Below are positions 7,908 to 16,406 of a DNA stretch of 26,527 nt, piece by piece (position 1 is the stretch's first letter; every line of letters begins with the position of its first letter). The DNA is from Mesostigma viride. Taxonomy: Eukaryota; Streptophyta; Mesostigmatophyceae; Mesostigmatales; Mesostigmataceae. Position numbers and translations under genes: made by a program. The notes under the pieces are model-generated. The model searched no databases, was not told the DNA's origin, and saw only the letters and a program-made list of their open reading frames with translations. The stretch covers positions 1 to 26,527 of the forward strand of contig RPFO01001894.1 of NCBI GenBank assembly GCA_009746045.1, in the 5' to 3' direction.

Positions 7908-9623
7908 ATGCCCCCGAAAAAGAAGATCGCGACTAGTACTCCGAAGAGACGCGTCGCCCCAAAGCGCAAGGAGCCCAAGGTCGCGCATCGAAGCACGACG
8001 CTCCAGAAGGCGGTGCGGAGGAAAGGTCACGTCGCGCGGGCCGAAGAGGTACCAGACCTGACGGAGGAAGACAAGGAGGAATGGATGGGATTCATTGAGA
8101 ACTTGGAAAACCTTCCGAACACTTATGGGGTCACCCACTCTCCTCCCACGACACAACCCATGCGCGACCCCATATCCCAAGATCCGGTGTTCACCGATGC
8201 AGACGATATACTCGATGTCCCCCCGATCCATTATGACCTGGATATGTTCGGCGCCGATCCGAATTTGTCGTTCGATACGCTGACAAACCGTGATTATGAG
8301 GTTACTCACCCTTTTTCCCCGACACGACCTATGTACGACCTTATAACTACGCCAGCCGCGGCCGAACCCCTGCCGAGTGACATTCCTCCCACGAGGAAAC
8401 GCCGCAGGTCCAATAACGACCAGTTGGCATTTATGGAGAACGTGCCTAAGAAAAAAAGGAGTGGCGGGAGACACGCTGCTCCACGGGTAAAGATTGAAGA
8501 CGGGGTTTACAATGAAAAGAAGGGGACAAATGAGACTCCGGACACATGGGTCGAGTTCGCTAGTTTCTACGGACCTTTTGGCAAAAACAAGTTGAAAGAT
8601 TGGTCAAAAGAGGAGGCCGCGAGACGTTATCAAAACTTTCTGGATAGAGTCCAACGAGGGGAGTTGAACCTCGACGAGCTAGTGCGTGCCAGAGGCGCGA
8701 ATTGGGACCACAAGATGGGACCGGGAATGACAGAGAGGTTGAGCCAGGTGCGCCCACCCATAGGAACGATGAAAGGGCGTTGGGAAAAGGCCGTAAGAGA
8801 GTTTGAAAAAGTGACCGGTATCGATCGAACCCTCTTAAAAGACGGGGAACTGAACTTGACGGAAAGCGACTTGAAAAAGGCGGCGATGGTGGTGAACAAA
8901 AACTTTTTTGCCAACTCGTTCCCTGTACACGAAGTCTTGTGGAAAATAGATGAGGAAGACGACCCCGAAACCCTTGCGTACTCGCTAGGCAAGAACAAGA
9001 TCGGACTCGCAAGACCATCTGCGCTCAAGGCCTTCAAGGAGTTTTCTCCCGAGACCGAAATCGTGATAGACGAGGGGAAAGTGGTCCGATCGAACGCACA
9101 GAGATTGTTACAGTTCCTTGCACACGAAATGATCCATTCCGCAAATTCGAGGTGGGCTCCTATCCGCGATCTCCAATACGACTTCCATGGTCCTGTCTTC
9201 CATCGCAATAACCGTCTGTTCAACGGTCTTGACACCGTCCACGACTACTTTGGACATCGTGTCCCAAAAAAGGATATCCCTTACATAGGGGACAGTGAGG
9301 AGACTTTTTCATTGTACGACTATGAAAGGCCTCCCATTGGAGCGAGCGAGACAGGGGAAAAACACTACTCCGCGAGCCGTCTACCCTATACGCTTGACCA
9401 ACTAGAGGAAATAGAACAGATAACAAACGAGGCAGGTGTGCAAGAATTGAAAGATCACGATATTCAGAGGTACATGCGCACCCAGGTGCTGCGAAAGAAG
9501 CCCGGAACGAGGAGGGACTACCCGGAAGACTTCCTCCCCCTGGACGACCGCGAGGACCCCGACACGCGCGACAAGAGGCGCTTTGTGAAGAAATATATGA
9601 AGAGACAAAAGACGTCCGCGTGA
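7908..9623 (+). CDS. SprT/Spartan-like zinc metalloprotease with a basic histone-like N-terminus
   Basis: A 571-residue protein. The protease core shows the SprT layout: His406-Glu407-x2-His410 in LAHEMIHS as the metal and catalytic motif, and a third ligand His427 in FHGPVF, the HGxxF motif typical of SprT/Spartan. Members of this family clear DNA-protein crosslinks or act near chromatin. The N-terminus is Lys/Arg/Pro-rich (PPKKKIATSTPKRR) like a histone tail or nuclear signal, then an acidic disordered stretch to about residue 190. A helical module follows (from WVEFASFYGPFG to ARGANWDHKMGPGM) that is conserved in the next gene. The start at 7908 is chosen by alignment with that paralogue and the upstream box. 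The C-terminal ~100 residues are basic and charged. There is no clear Cys-rich zinc ribbon after the core. The protease call is fairly sure; the substrate is unknown. Confidence 0.75.
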   Translation: MPPKKKIATSTPKRRVAPKRKEPKVAHRSTTLQKAVRRKGHVARAEEVPDLTEEDKEEWMGFIENLENLPNTYGVTHSPPTTQPMRDPISQDPVFTDADDILDVPPIHYDLDMFGADPNLSFDTLTNRDYEVTHPFSPTRPMYDLITTPAAAEPLPSDIPPTRKRRRSNNDQLAFMENVPKKKRSGGRHAAPRVKIEDGVYNEKKGTNETPDTWVEFASFYGPFGKNKLKDWSKEEAARRYQNFLDRVQRGELNLDELVRARGANWDHKMGPGMTERLSQVRPPIGTMKGRWEKAVREFEKVTGIDRTLLKDGELNLTESDLKKAAMVVNKNFFANSFPVHEVLWKIDEEDDPETLAYSLGKNKIGLARPSALKAFKEFSPETEIVIDEGKVVRSNAQRLLQFLAHEMIHSANSRWAPIRDLQYDFHGPVFHRNNRLFNGLDTVHDYFGHRVPKKDIPYIGDSEETFSLYDYERPPIGASETGEKHYSASRLPYTLDQLEEIEQITNEAGVQELKDHDIQRYMRTQVLRKKPGTRRDYPEDFLPLDDREDPDTRDKRRFVKKYMKRQKTSA

Positions 9624-9678
9624 GGCGCTAATGGTCGTGCAGACAACCCTGGCAGTGGAGAATCGAAAATATGTGCCT

Positions 9679-9691
9679 AGAGTATATGGGA
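9679..9691 (+). promoter_or_regulatory. Conserved GTATATGGG box before the second SprT-like gene
   Basis: AGAGTATATGGGA matches the element before the paralogue at 7908 and lies about 10 bases before the ATG at 9701. Confidence 0.42.
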
Positions 9692-9700
9692 ATAACACGC

Positions 9701-11303
9701 ATGCCCTCGAAAAGGAAAACCGCGACCCCGCCTGTGAAACGCACCGCCGCTGCCCGGAAGCCGACCGGCACGGCAGCGAAACGAAACACGAGGCCGAGAA
9801 AGAGTCACATCGCACGAGCCGGCGAAATCGACGATGGAGACGAACCAAATCTTACGACCAAAGTCGAGGACGCGAACAAGAAGAAAGTGATGGAGTTGAA
9901 GGAAGAGGCGGAAAAACTTGCTGAGATAACCGACCCGTTCAACAACGATTCCAACCTATCGTACGAGGAAAGCTTACCGTTGGAGAGGCGACTGGACCAA
10001 ATTGAAACCAGGATCGTGCCCGCGTTACAGCTTGAACGGAGAAGAGAGCAGATGAAATGGGACAAGGCCATGAAGGACGTGACGAGACAGCGCAGGAGTC
10101 ACCTTCAACCCAAAAGCGAGGAGGCCCGGCGAAGACCGGACCCGAAGGTGAAGATGGAGGAACCCGCCGAGACGTGGTACGACCCGGTAGAAGGTGTCAG
10201 GAAGAAGCCGGACATGTGGGTCGAATTCAGCCACTACTTCGGACCTCACTTGAAGAACAAAATGAAAGATTGGTCGATCGAAGAAACGGCAAAACAATTC
10301 AACGATTTTTCGGAAAGGGTACGCAAAGGGGAGCTGGACCTCAATGAGCTCGTACGCGCCAGGGGTGCAAACTGGAATCGCATGGTGGGACCGGGGATGA
10401 CGAAGGGCATGGATCAGGTACGCCCCCCCTCGGCACGATGAAGTGGCGTTGGAACAAGGCCGTCAAAGAGTTTGAAGACCTCACCGGCATGCAACGAAAC
10501 GACTTGGTCAAAGACGGCAAGTTACGTTTGACCGACGCGGACTTGAAAAAGGCGGCCATGGTAGTTAACAAAAACTTCTTCGAGAACTCCTTCCCCTTAC
10601 ACGAAGTCATGTGGAGAGTAGAGAACGCCGACGAAGGGTATGCGAAGAATAATGACGCATATTCGCTGGGAAAATACAAAATCGCAGTCAACAGAGACGG
10701 TGGGGGTGGGGGAAGGCGTCATCAGACAAAAACACCATTCGCACGGACGAGGGGAGAGTGATCCGATCCGACGCGCAAAAATTGTTACAAGTCCTCGCGC
10801 ACGAAATGATCCATTCCGCGAATGCGAGATGGGCTCCTGTCCGCGATCTCAGATACGACGACCACGGCCCCATATTCCAACGCAACAACAAACTTTTCAA
10901 CGGATTAGATAGCACGCACGACTACTTCGGACACGCGATCCAAACCAGCGAGATCCCTTTCATAGACGACGGAAAGGGAGGTCAAATGCTCCCGGTCAAA
11001 TTGCCTCCGAGAGGCGCGTCCGAATATGGGTCACCATACTATCGACGGCCTAATGGTACGACGCTCAAAAGGTTGCGAGACTTTCAAAATCAGTCGGATC
11101 GTGAAGGCCTGGACGAAATGAAAGAGAAGAGACCGCGACAATACCTGCGTAATTTCGTCCTCCGCAATAAACCCGGAAGGACGAAGGACGACGACAACTA
11201 CCTGCCCCTCTTTGATCCCGAGGACGAGGACACGCGCGCCAAAAGGCTGAATGTCACGTCCAGGAGACAGCCTTCCATCAAGAAACGCAAGCTATCCGCG
11301 TGA
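9701..11303 (+). CDS. Second SprT-like zinc metalloprotease, paralogue of the 7908 gene; two frame changes
   Basis: About 534 residues if read through two breaks. It lines up with the previous gene over most of its length: a basic tail (PSKRKTATPPVKR), the module from WVEFSHYFGPHL to RARGANWNRMVGPGM, then the SprT core with LAHEMIHS (HExxH, first His codon at 10800) and DDHGPIF (third His codon at 10863). All three metal ligands and the Glu are present. The frame breaks at a C7 run near 10430, where the paralogue implies C8, and in a G-rich stretch near 10700-10720. The stretch between the basic tail and the shared module differs from the sister gene: shorter, Glu/Lys-rich and probably helical. 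The start at 9701 aligns with the sister start; in-frame ATGs at 9671 and 9686 are less likely. It ends 5 bases from the convergent next gene. The protein is probably intact in nature. Confidence 0.72.
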
Positions 11304-11307
11304 GGTC

Positions 11308-11781
11308 TCACGCGGCGAACGACAGCTTCGGGACGTAGGCGGTGCCCCCGTCGGCCATCGGGACCGCGTGGAACCTCGACAGGGTCGCGTCGGCGGCGAG
11401 GAAATCGGCCAGCGGAATCGGGCCGTTCGAGCTCCCGGTCGTGATGTTGACGTGACTCGAGACCCCCGCCGGGCGCACGGGCATCTCGACGAACGTCGCG
11501 CCGTGGACCGCGTAGTGCCCGTCTAGGACGCGCGCGATCAGGTCGATGGCGCGCTTGTCGTCGTCCGATACCTCGGCGAAAGGCGGGACGATGACGGAAA
11601 TGGCGCCGGCGATCTCGTGACTGGCGTTGTCGTACGCGAGCACGCCGGCGAGCACCCGCGCCGACGAGGACTGAGCGCGGAAGGAGAAGACGGGGCGGTT
11701 GATGCCCGCGAGAGGGAACGCCTCGGACACGGGACAGTTGAGCGTGAGCATGACGTCGCGCTTCCAGGCGGTGGACGACAT
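11308..11781 (-). CDS. Unknown soluble protein of about 157 residues
   Basis: The ATG at 11781 starts a 157-residue protein with mixed alpha/beta character and no membrane span (RDVMLTLNCPVSEAFP, then AGAISVIVPPFAEVSDDDKRAIDLIARVLDGHY). I recognise no family. The alternation of hydrophobic strands and one long helix after VSDDDKR would suit a small compact domain. It is convergent with the SprT-like gene and follows, on the same strand, the membrane gene at 11832-12152. An AT-rich stretch (ATATATCC on the minus strand) lies upstream. Confidence 0.65.
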   Translation of the reverse strand: MSSTAWKRDVMLTLNCPVSEAFPLAGINRPVFSFRAQSSSARVLAGVLAYDNASHEIAGAISVIVPPFAEVSDDDKRAIDLIARVLDGHYAVHGATFVEMPVRPAGVSSHVNITTGSSNGPIPLADFLAADATLSRFHAVPMADGGTAYVPKLSFAA

Positions 11782-11831
11782 CGTGTCTATAAGAAGAATG
11801 GATATATTATTGCTCGACCGCCGCCGCCTTC

Positions 11832-12152
11832 TCACCCCATGACCGTAATCAGGGCTATCGTGATCACCGCGATGGTCCGCATGCTCACTGGGGCCTCGCG
11901 GAACTTCTTCACGGTCTGCCCGTCTGCTTCTGTCAAGGCGTTGGGCCGGCCGTAGAATAGCGTGTGGAGGATGTCGAGGAACGTGTACTCTTTCGGCTTG
12001 AGGATCGCGAAGAGCGATATCGTGAAGACGACTAACGCGATCTTCGCGAACACGACGGGGTGTTCGAACGGGTTCACGTACGACCTCAACGTCGTCCAGA
12101 AGATCGAATGCCAAGGAAACTTCAGCCGGTGCATCAGCAGCTTGGCGTCCAT
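11832..12152 (-). CDS. Small two-helix membrane protein of unknown function
   Basis: A 106-residue protein starting at 12152, just after a GTGTATACC box; the in-frame ATGs further upstream lie before that box. It has an amphipathic N-terminus (LLMHRLKFPWHSIFWTTL), a clear membrane helix (FAKIALVVFTISLFAIL, about residues 37-53), a basic middle (DGQTVKKFREAP) and a second hydrophobic helix at the very C-terminus (TIAVITIALITVMG). It is likely a virion or host membrane protein; no homologue was recognised. Confidence 0.7.
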   Translation of the reverse strand: MDAKLLMHRLKFPWHSIFWTTLRSYVNPFEHPVVFAKIALVVFTISLFAILKPKEYTFLDILHTLFYGRPNALTEADGQTVKKFREAPVSMRTIAVITIALITVMG

Positions 12153-12160
12153 CGCGAGCG

Positions 12161-12169
12161 GGTATACAC
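12161..12169 (-). promoter_or_regulatory. GTGTATACC box upstream of 12152
   Basis: On the minus strand the element reads GTGTATACC and ends 8 bases before the ATG, identical in sequence to the element abutting the 6217 start. Confidence 0.45.
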
Positions 12170-12201
12170 TTACCATCATACATGTTTCCCACCGAAACGG
12201 A

Positions 12202-13748
12202 TCATATCGTATGCTGATATTCCTTCTCGGGTGCCACAAACGCCTTGTCCAGCTCTAGCGTGCGCAACTTCGGGTCGGACAACGTTCTCTCGTCCCCCAC
12301 CAGAACGAAGGTCGTTTTCATCAGCTCCGTATCTGCCCCCGGCGCAGGCGGAACCATCCTGCACGCCTTTTCCCGCGTCCAAGGCTTCGTTTCTTCCGAC
12401 GGCGGAGAAAACTGGACCGCGCGTGTCCCTTTGATGAGGTAGGACACGCCCGGGGGGAGCAATATCTCCCATTCCATGGATTTGGTCGTGAAGTAACTCA
12501 CAGGCCAGAACAGCAGGGCCGGGCAACCTTTCAGAAGGCGAATCACCGTGTAGCAGCAATCGCCCCTCCTCTGGGAAAACCCGTGTGCGTGGTCCGGGTC
12601 GAGGCTCGTCGATGTTACGAAAGGGTTGACGTACACGCGGTTCTTGCTCCCTTTGAGATAGTAATCATCTTTAGACCCGCGATAAACCGTGAAAGGTTTC
12701 GTGACCCGCGGGGCCTGTCTGATCAGTCTGTATAGGGATTCCTTGTACACCGGAACGACCGCTTTCACAGCGTAATCGGTCGAGAGAAACTTCAAAAACC
12801 AAACAGAGTACAGCCATTTGATGTGCTCCTCCCCCACGGCCGGGGTCTCCGCCAGTAGTCCCGCGAGTCCCGATACGGCTGCCATCGCGTCTTTGCCATC
12901 GGAGCGTTCGAGAACGGCGTCCAAACGAGCCAGACTCGTTTCGTCGCGCACTTCAAGATCTTTCAACTTGTATTGGAGTTCTTTCCTCAGTCTCTTCACG
13001 TCATTCCGCGTCGGTCTTGTGTGCCATATGTTGGGATCGGATGTGTCGAGCCCCTGGGTCTTGACCAGTCGACAAAACGCGACCCATAGCGGGGAGGTGT
13101 GTTCCATGTCCAGTATGTAAGGATCTATCTTCCTGCGAATCCGGTCATGGTGGCCTAACAAACCTTGTTCGCTGTTGTTCGCGTACCCGTCCCCCGTCCG
13201 CGAATAGGATCGCAGGAGGATGAGATCTTCCGTCGAAAGTCGCTTCAAATACTCGTTGGACCGGGCGTACCACGCTTCGTCGACGATGTCCGAGGGATGG
13301 ATCGCTCGGGGATGGACGTTTGGCTCTTTCGGTTATCAAACAGAGTGTCCCATTCCACGGAAAGCCCGGCCATGTTGTAAACCTTTTCGCGGTAACGCGG
13401 ATTGTAAGGCGTAAACTCCACTTCTCCGTGGGCGAGCGCGTCGAAACTCTCCGTGTTTACGAGCAGCAGGTACGGTATGTGCACTGTTCCTGTATAGGAA
13501 GCGAACGAGGGCGGCAGGGCGCGGTCGTCCCCATCCTTGCAGAACCGAGCGTGACGCGCGTCCGCGTACCTCTTGTCGAGCTTTTCCCTTATCATCTTCC
13601 CGGCACTCGGAGTCCGTGTCCGGCCGACGTGTTCCTTGGTACTCTTGGCCTTTTTCGCGGGCGGCGCCTCGGGACGCGTCTTGCGCCACTCGAGGTACTC
13701 GGCGAGAGCTCGCTGCATTCGTTTGCGTATACGATACACGCCGTACAT
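12202..13748 (-). CDS. Second ADP-ribosyltransferase-fold protein, paralogue of the 6260 gene; one frame change
   Basis: About 515 residues across one break near 13290-13310. The upstream part (from 13748) is basic at first (KTRPEAPPAKKAK) and then matches the helical N-terminal half of the 6260 protein; after the break IVDEAWY matches DLVDEKWF of the sister. The R-S-E set is present: TVYRG (Arg codon at 12679-12681), TSTSLD, and Glu-Trp-Glu in MEWEILLPPG, an E-x-E form where the sister has Q-x-E. E-x-E is typical of Arg-specific members, but specificity cannot be read with certainty. It lacks the long basic tail of the sister. It is on the opposite strand from its sister, with the SprT-like pair between them. 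No signal peptide was seen. The fold call is fairly sure; target and role are unknown. Confidence 0.7.
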
Positions 13749-13760
13749 TTTTCCCAGCGG

Positions 13761-14507
13761 CTACTTTTTGGACTTCGGGCGTGTTTTCGCTACCGCGTCT
13801 GCCACAAGACTGTTTCCCCATCGCAGCTCCTCCAAATGCGATGCGGCCTCGTCGTGTCTCTTCTGCGTTTCCTTCAACCAAGTACTCAGGTCTGGGACGG
13901 CGTCCCTCTTCCTTGGACCCATGTTTGCCATCTGTTTTTCGTGAACACGTTTCGCGACGGCCTGCGGATGAGAGGGCAGTGCCGCGTTTCGCAACTCCTG
14001 GCGTTCCCGTTCCATCATTCGAAGGAGGGACTCCATGGACTGCTTTTGTGGGTCCTGGAATTCGTCCACACCGAGCATGACATCACGAGCACGAGGGGAA
14101 ATGTTCCTGTACGACTTCGATTTGCCGCGGTATGGTCGGTCGACATACGCGTCATGGGCGTACGTTGCACTTTGCGGCTCATCGGGAATGTACGAGTCCA
14201 CCATCTTCTTCCAGTCGGGCACCTCGGACGTGAGTTTGCGACTCCGGTCGCCGAGGAGATCGCGAGCGCGCGGAGAGGTTGACATAGGAATCGTCGAGCT
14301 CGCGACCGCGTCCGTGTACAAGTCGTGTCCCGTTTTCTCCTCGCCGCCCTGTCTCACCGCATGTCGTCGCTTCTTCCCCGCGGCGCCGTGGAGACCGCAA
14401 TACGACCTGCCAACCCGACACCGCTTGCGACACTTGGCGCCCTTCTGCGTCTTCCCCTTGCATTGCATCTTCGAACGTATACACTCGGTCGGGATTTTTT
14501 CTGGCAT
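13761..14507 (-). CDS. Zinc-motif protein with SPRARD repeats
   Basis: A 248-residue protein. Residues 9-40 hold a short Cys/His motif, C16-x9-C26-x10-C37-x2-H40 (CKGKTQKGAKC then YCGLH), a compact zinc-binding pattern that I recall from several giant-virus and phage proteins. Two copies of an SPRARD motif follow (SPRARDLLG and ISPRARDVMLGV), the second preceded by HDAYVDRPYRGK. The same HDAYVxRP...ISPRARD block occurs once in the next upstream gene at 14547-14843. The rest is charged helix (MMERERQELRN) ending in a basic tail. The start at 14507 is the first ATG before the Cys motif. It ends 12 bases from the 13748 gene. The function is unknown; nucleic-acid or peptide binding is plausible. 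Confidence 0.68.
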   Translation of the reverse strand: MPEKIPTECIRSKMQCKGKTQKGAKCRKRCRVGRSYCGLHGAAGKKRRHAVRQGGEEKTGHDLYTDAVASSTIPMSTSPRARDLLGDRSRKLTSEVPDWKKMVDSYIPDEPQSATYAHDAYVDRPYRGKSKSYRNISPRARDVMLGVDEFQDPQKQSMESLLRMMERERQELRNAALPSHPQAVAKRVHEKQMANMGPRKRDAVPDLSTWLKETQKRHDEAASHLEELRWGNSLVADAVAKTRPKSKK

Positions 14508-14546
14508 CCTTCCATGTGTCGCGTGACGCGAACGACGGGACTCGAC

Positions 14547-14843
14547 TCACATGACCGGGCCGATCCCGCCCCGTGTCGCTTTCGAAGGCGTTTCGCGTTT
14601 TGCGTTCGCTTCCTCCAGCCGCGCTTTCAAGGCGTCGATCTTCTTCCTCAGCCCATGAATTTCGTTCGCGTCGTGGTACACCCCGGTGACGATATCCCGC
14701 GCCCGAGGCGAGATGTCGCCGTACCCGCCGTCTTTGTCGCGATGCGGCCGATGGACGTACGCGTCGTGTCCGCACGACGATCCGAGCGACGCCCAAAAGC
14801 ACGCGGGCTTCTTTCGTTCGACCCCGGCGCGGTACGCTCCCAT
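14547..14843 (-). CDS. Short SPRARD-module protein with a coiled coil
   Basis: A 98-residue protein. Near residues 26-52 it has the block HDAYVHRPHRDKDGG plus ISPRARDIVTGV, shared with the gene at 13761-14507. It is followed by a short coiled coil (IHGLRKKIDALKARLEEA, about residues 62-79). The N-terminus has two Cys (CFWASLGSSC) but not the full zinc motif of its neighbour. It lies 39 bases upstream of that neighbour on the same strand, so the two probably arose by duplication. The function is unknown. Confidence 0.62.
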   Translation of the reverse strand: MGAYRAGVERKKPACFWASLGSSCGHDAYVHRPHRDKDGGYGDISPRARDIVTGVYHDANEIHGLRKKIDALKARLEEANAKRETPSKATRGGIGPVM

Positions 14844-14875
14844 GGTGCGCTTCTTTTCTCATCAGAGGGAAAGAA

Positions 14876-15019
14876 ATGTCCACGAGCGATCGAGCGAGTA
14901 ACGGGGTGCGCGCGCGAAAGTGCGCGGAGGTCGCCGTCGGGACGTGCCGCGCGTGCCTCGTGGCGGCCTGTCACCTCGTGCTGGCCTCCTGGTGTCGCGC
15001 GGCGACCTGGCCGCAGTGA
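14876..15019 (+). CDS. Possible tiny Cys-rich hydrophobic protein (47 residues)
   Basis: An ATG at 14876 opens 47 codons ending in TGA at 15017. The second half is hydrophobic with five Cys (CAEVAVGTCRACLVAACH, then LVLASWC) and could be a membrane helix. It sits in an otherwise gene-free, GC-rich stretch, where short open frames arise by chance, so support is weak. Confidence 0.25.
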   Translation: MSTSDRASNGVRARKCAEVAVGTCRACLVAACHLVLASWCRAATWPQ

Positions 15020-15046
15020 GGCGCACGTAGTTACAATCAGTATACG

Positions 15047-15245
15047 CAGATCCATCCGTTGGCGGACCCAGCAGCTGCCGGTCCGACACCGGCGACTCGC
15101 CGGATCCAGCAGCTGGCGGATTGGGCAGCCGCCGGATCTAGCAGCGGATGGTCGGTCGCTTGCACGCCGCCAGATCCATCCGTTGGCGGATCCAGCAGCT
15201 GCCGGTCCGACACTAGCGAGTCGCTGGATCCGGCAGCTGGCGGAT
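15047..15245. repeat. Two 75-bp direct repeats with a BamHI-like core motif
   Basis: The copies at 15047-15121 and 15171-15245 differ at about 6 of 75 positions. Within and between them the short motif GGCGGATCCAGCAGCTG and variants (CCGGATCCAGCAGCTGG, CTGGATCCGGCAGCTGG) recur, so each unit is itself built of smaller degenerate repeats, some in inverted order. No gene is supported from 15020 to 15453. Confidence 0.85.
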
Positions 15246-15324
15246 CCAGCGAGCGGCCGAAACCGAGGAGGGCCTCGCGACACGTGACAAATGCTAGTAG
15301 TCAACGTTTGGATTGTTTGAACCT

Positions 15325-15453
15325 TGAATTGTATAACCCCTTCCGGAAAGTTCATGTCTGTGTCGGCGAGGACGGTCATGTCGGCAAGGATGCAGCACTC
15401 CTCGACCATAAATTCGCCCACCGCGAAACAGAGGCCTGATCCGAGCGCCAACC
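15325..15453 (+). repeat. Upstream region of first KilA-N gene, copy 1 of a duplicated leader
   Basis: This region aligns with 16249-16406 upstream of the second KilA-N gene (TTCCGGAAAGTTCATGTC against GTCCGGAACCTTCATGTC, then TAAATTCG and GCCAACCATGGCGACCGTC). It holds two copies of an 11-mer GTGTCGGCGAG-like unit (15360 and 15379); the other leader has four. It is a duplicated promoter/leader and perhaps an operator. Confidence 0.7.
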
Positions 15454-16227
15454 ATGGCGACCGTCTGCGGTGGAGCCCCTTTCACACACGCTCTGTTTCA
15501 CTTGACGAGAGAGACTGACCATTACTGGATATTCACATTGAAGCCTTGTCCGATGTCGGAGTTGGACCCCCGTCAGGAAATCAGAGTCCGGAAGAGCGAC
15601 CAAATGATCCATGGCCAGGGCTTGACCGCTGCGGCATCGAATGGAAAGAAGCGCTTCGTCAACTGGTTCAGGCTCGACAAGTCCAAGGACTTCATAGCGG
15701 CTCTCGGGAGGTCTCCTGACTTCCAGGACGGTGGTATCGACCAATCAGGAATGGAACACGGTAATGTGTTCTATGACCAGGCCCCGTCGGGAGATGTTTC
15801 CAACGTGGTAAAGACCGTGATGGGCGGCCAGAACGACGAGCGAGGCGTGTGGATCCATGCCAAATTGATCGACAAAGTCGTCGAATGGGCTAAGCAACCA
15901 CTAACTCAAAAGATAGAAGCACCCATTCAAGAACGAGTTGCACGAGCTATGCCGGGCAGCGAACGAGAAGTACGATGTCCGACCGGCGTGATTGACATTA
16001 TCTCCCATCACCCTCCCGTTATCGTGGAAGTGAAAGACGTCAAGGACTGGATGAAAGGCATCGGGCAGTTGTTTGGCTATGGCCATTATTTTCCGGGTTA
16101 CAAGAAACGTTTACTAATCTTTCGGACTGACAGGACCAGTCCGGGACAAATCCAAAACATCAAAGAGGTATGCGAAGGATGTGGCATCGAACTCGCAATA
16201 TACGAGGATTTGATCGGTGCTGTATGA
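15454..16227 (+). CDS. KilA-N domain protein with a C-terminal PD-(D/E)XK nuclease-like domain
   Basis: A 257-residue protein. The KilA-N DNA-binding domain covers about residues 40-150, with the typical cues EIRVRKSDQMIHGQGLTAA, NWFRLDKSKDFIAAL and ERGVWIHAKLIDKVVEWA (family hallmark G-x-W-h-P-L; here the Pro is Ala). A second domain from about residue 160 shows Asp181 in GVIDII and Glu192-Val-Lys194 in VEVKD, followed by GIGQLFGYGHYF, the pattern of a PD-(D/E)XK nuclease fold with its D...ExK metal site and downstream helix. Such a protein could cut DNA at or near a bound site. ATG 15454 sits in CCAACCATGG, a strong eukaryote-style start context, and its leader is duplicated before the next gene. 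The KilA-N call is strong and the nuclease call moderate. Confidence 0.78.
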   Translation: MATVCGGAPFTHALFHLTRETDHYWIFTLKPCPMSELDPRQEIRVRKSDQMIHGQGLTAAASNGKKRFVNWFRLDKSKDFIAALGRSPDFQDGGIDQSGMEHGNVFYDQAPSGDVSNVVKTVMGGQNDERGVWIHAKLIDKVVEWAKQPLTQKIEAPIQERVARAMPGSEREVRCPTGVIDIISHHPPVIVEVKDVKDWMKGIGQLFGYGHYFPGYKKRLLIFRTDRTSPGQIQNIKEVCEGCGIELAIYEDLIGAV

Positions 16228-16248
16228 CTTCCGTCTGCCGTCACACCG

Positions 16249-16406
16249 AATTGGGCTGTCCGGAACCTTCATGTCGGTGTCGGCAAGTGAGATCGTGTCG
16301 GCGAGGACAGCTGTGTCGGTAAGCGGACCGTGTCGGCGAGGAGGACGCCCATCTCGACAATAAATTCGCTCCATCGCGAGAAGAGGTCCCAGACTGAGCG
16401 CCAACC
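16249..16406 (+). repeat. Duplicated leader copy 2 with four 17-18-bp tandem repeats
   Basis: GTGTCGGCAAG/GTGTCGGCGAG-like 11-mers start at 16277, 16295, 16313 and 16330. The remainder matches the leader of the gene at 15454. Even spacing near two DNA turns' worth of bases suggests a protein-binding array, possibly for the KilA-N proteins themselves. Confidence 0.65.

Noticed and set aside
6884-7996. 370-codon open frame on the minus strand
   Set aside because: It lies opposite the ADP-ribosyltransferase-fold gene, whose motifs are clear; the minus product is Arg-rich with no recognisable domain.
10400-10450. Programmed frameshift in the second SprT-like gene
   Set aside because: The break is a one-base loss in a C run and the same kind of break recurs in unrelated genes. 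The paralogue is in one frame, so sequencing error is simpler.
15047-15245. CRISPR array
   Set aside because: Only two long, imperfect copies with related spacer sequence and no cas genes.
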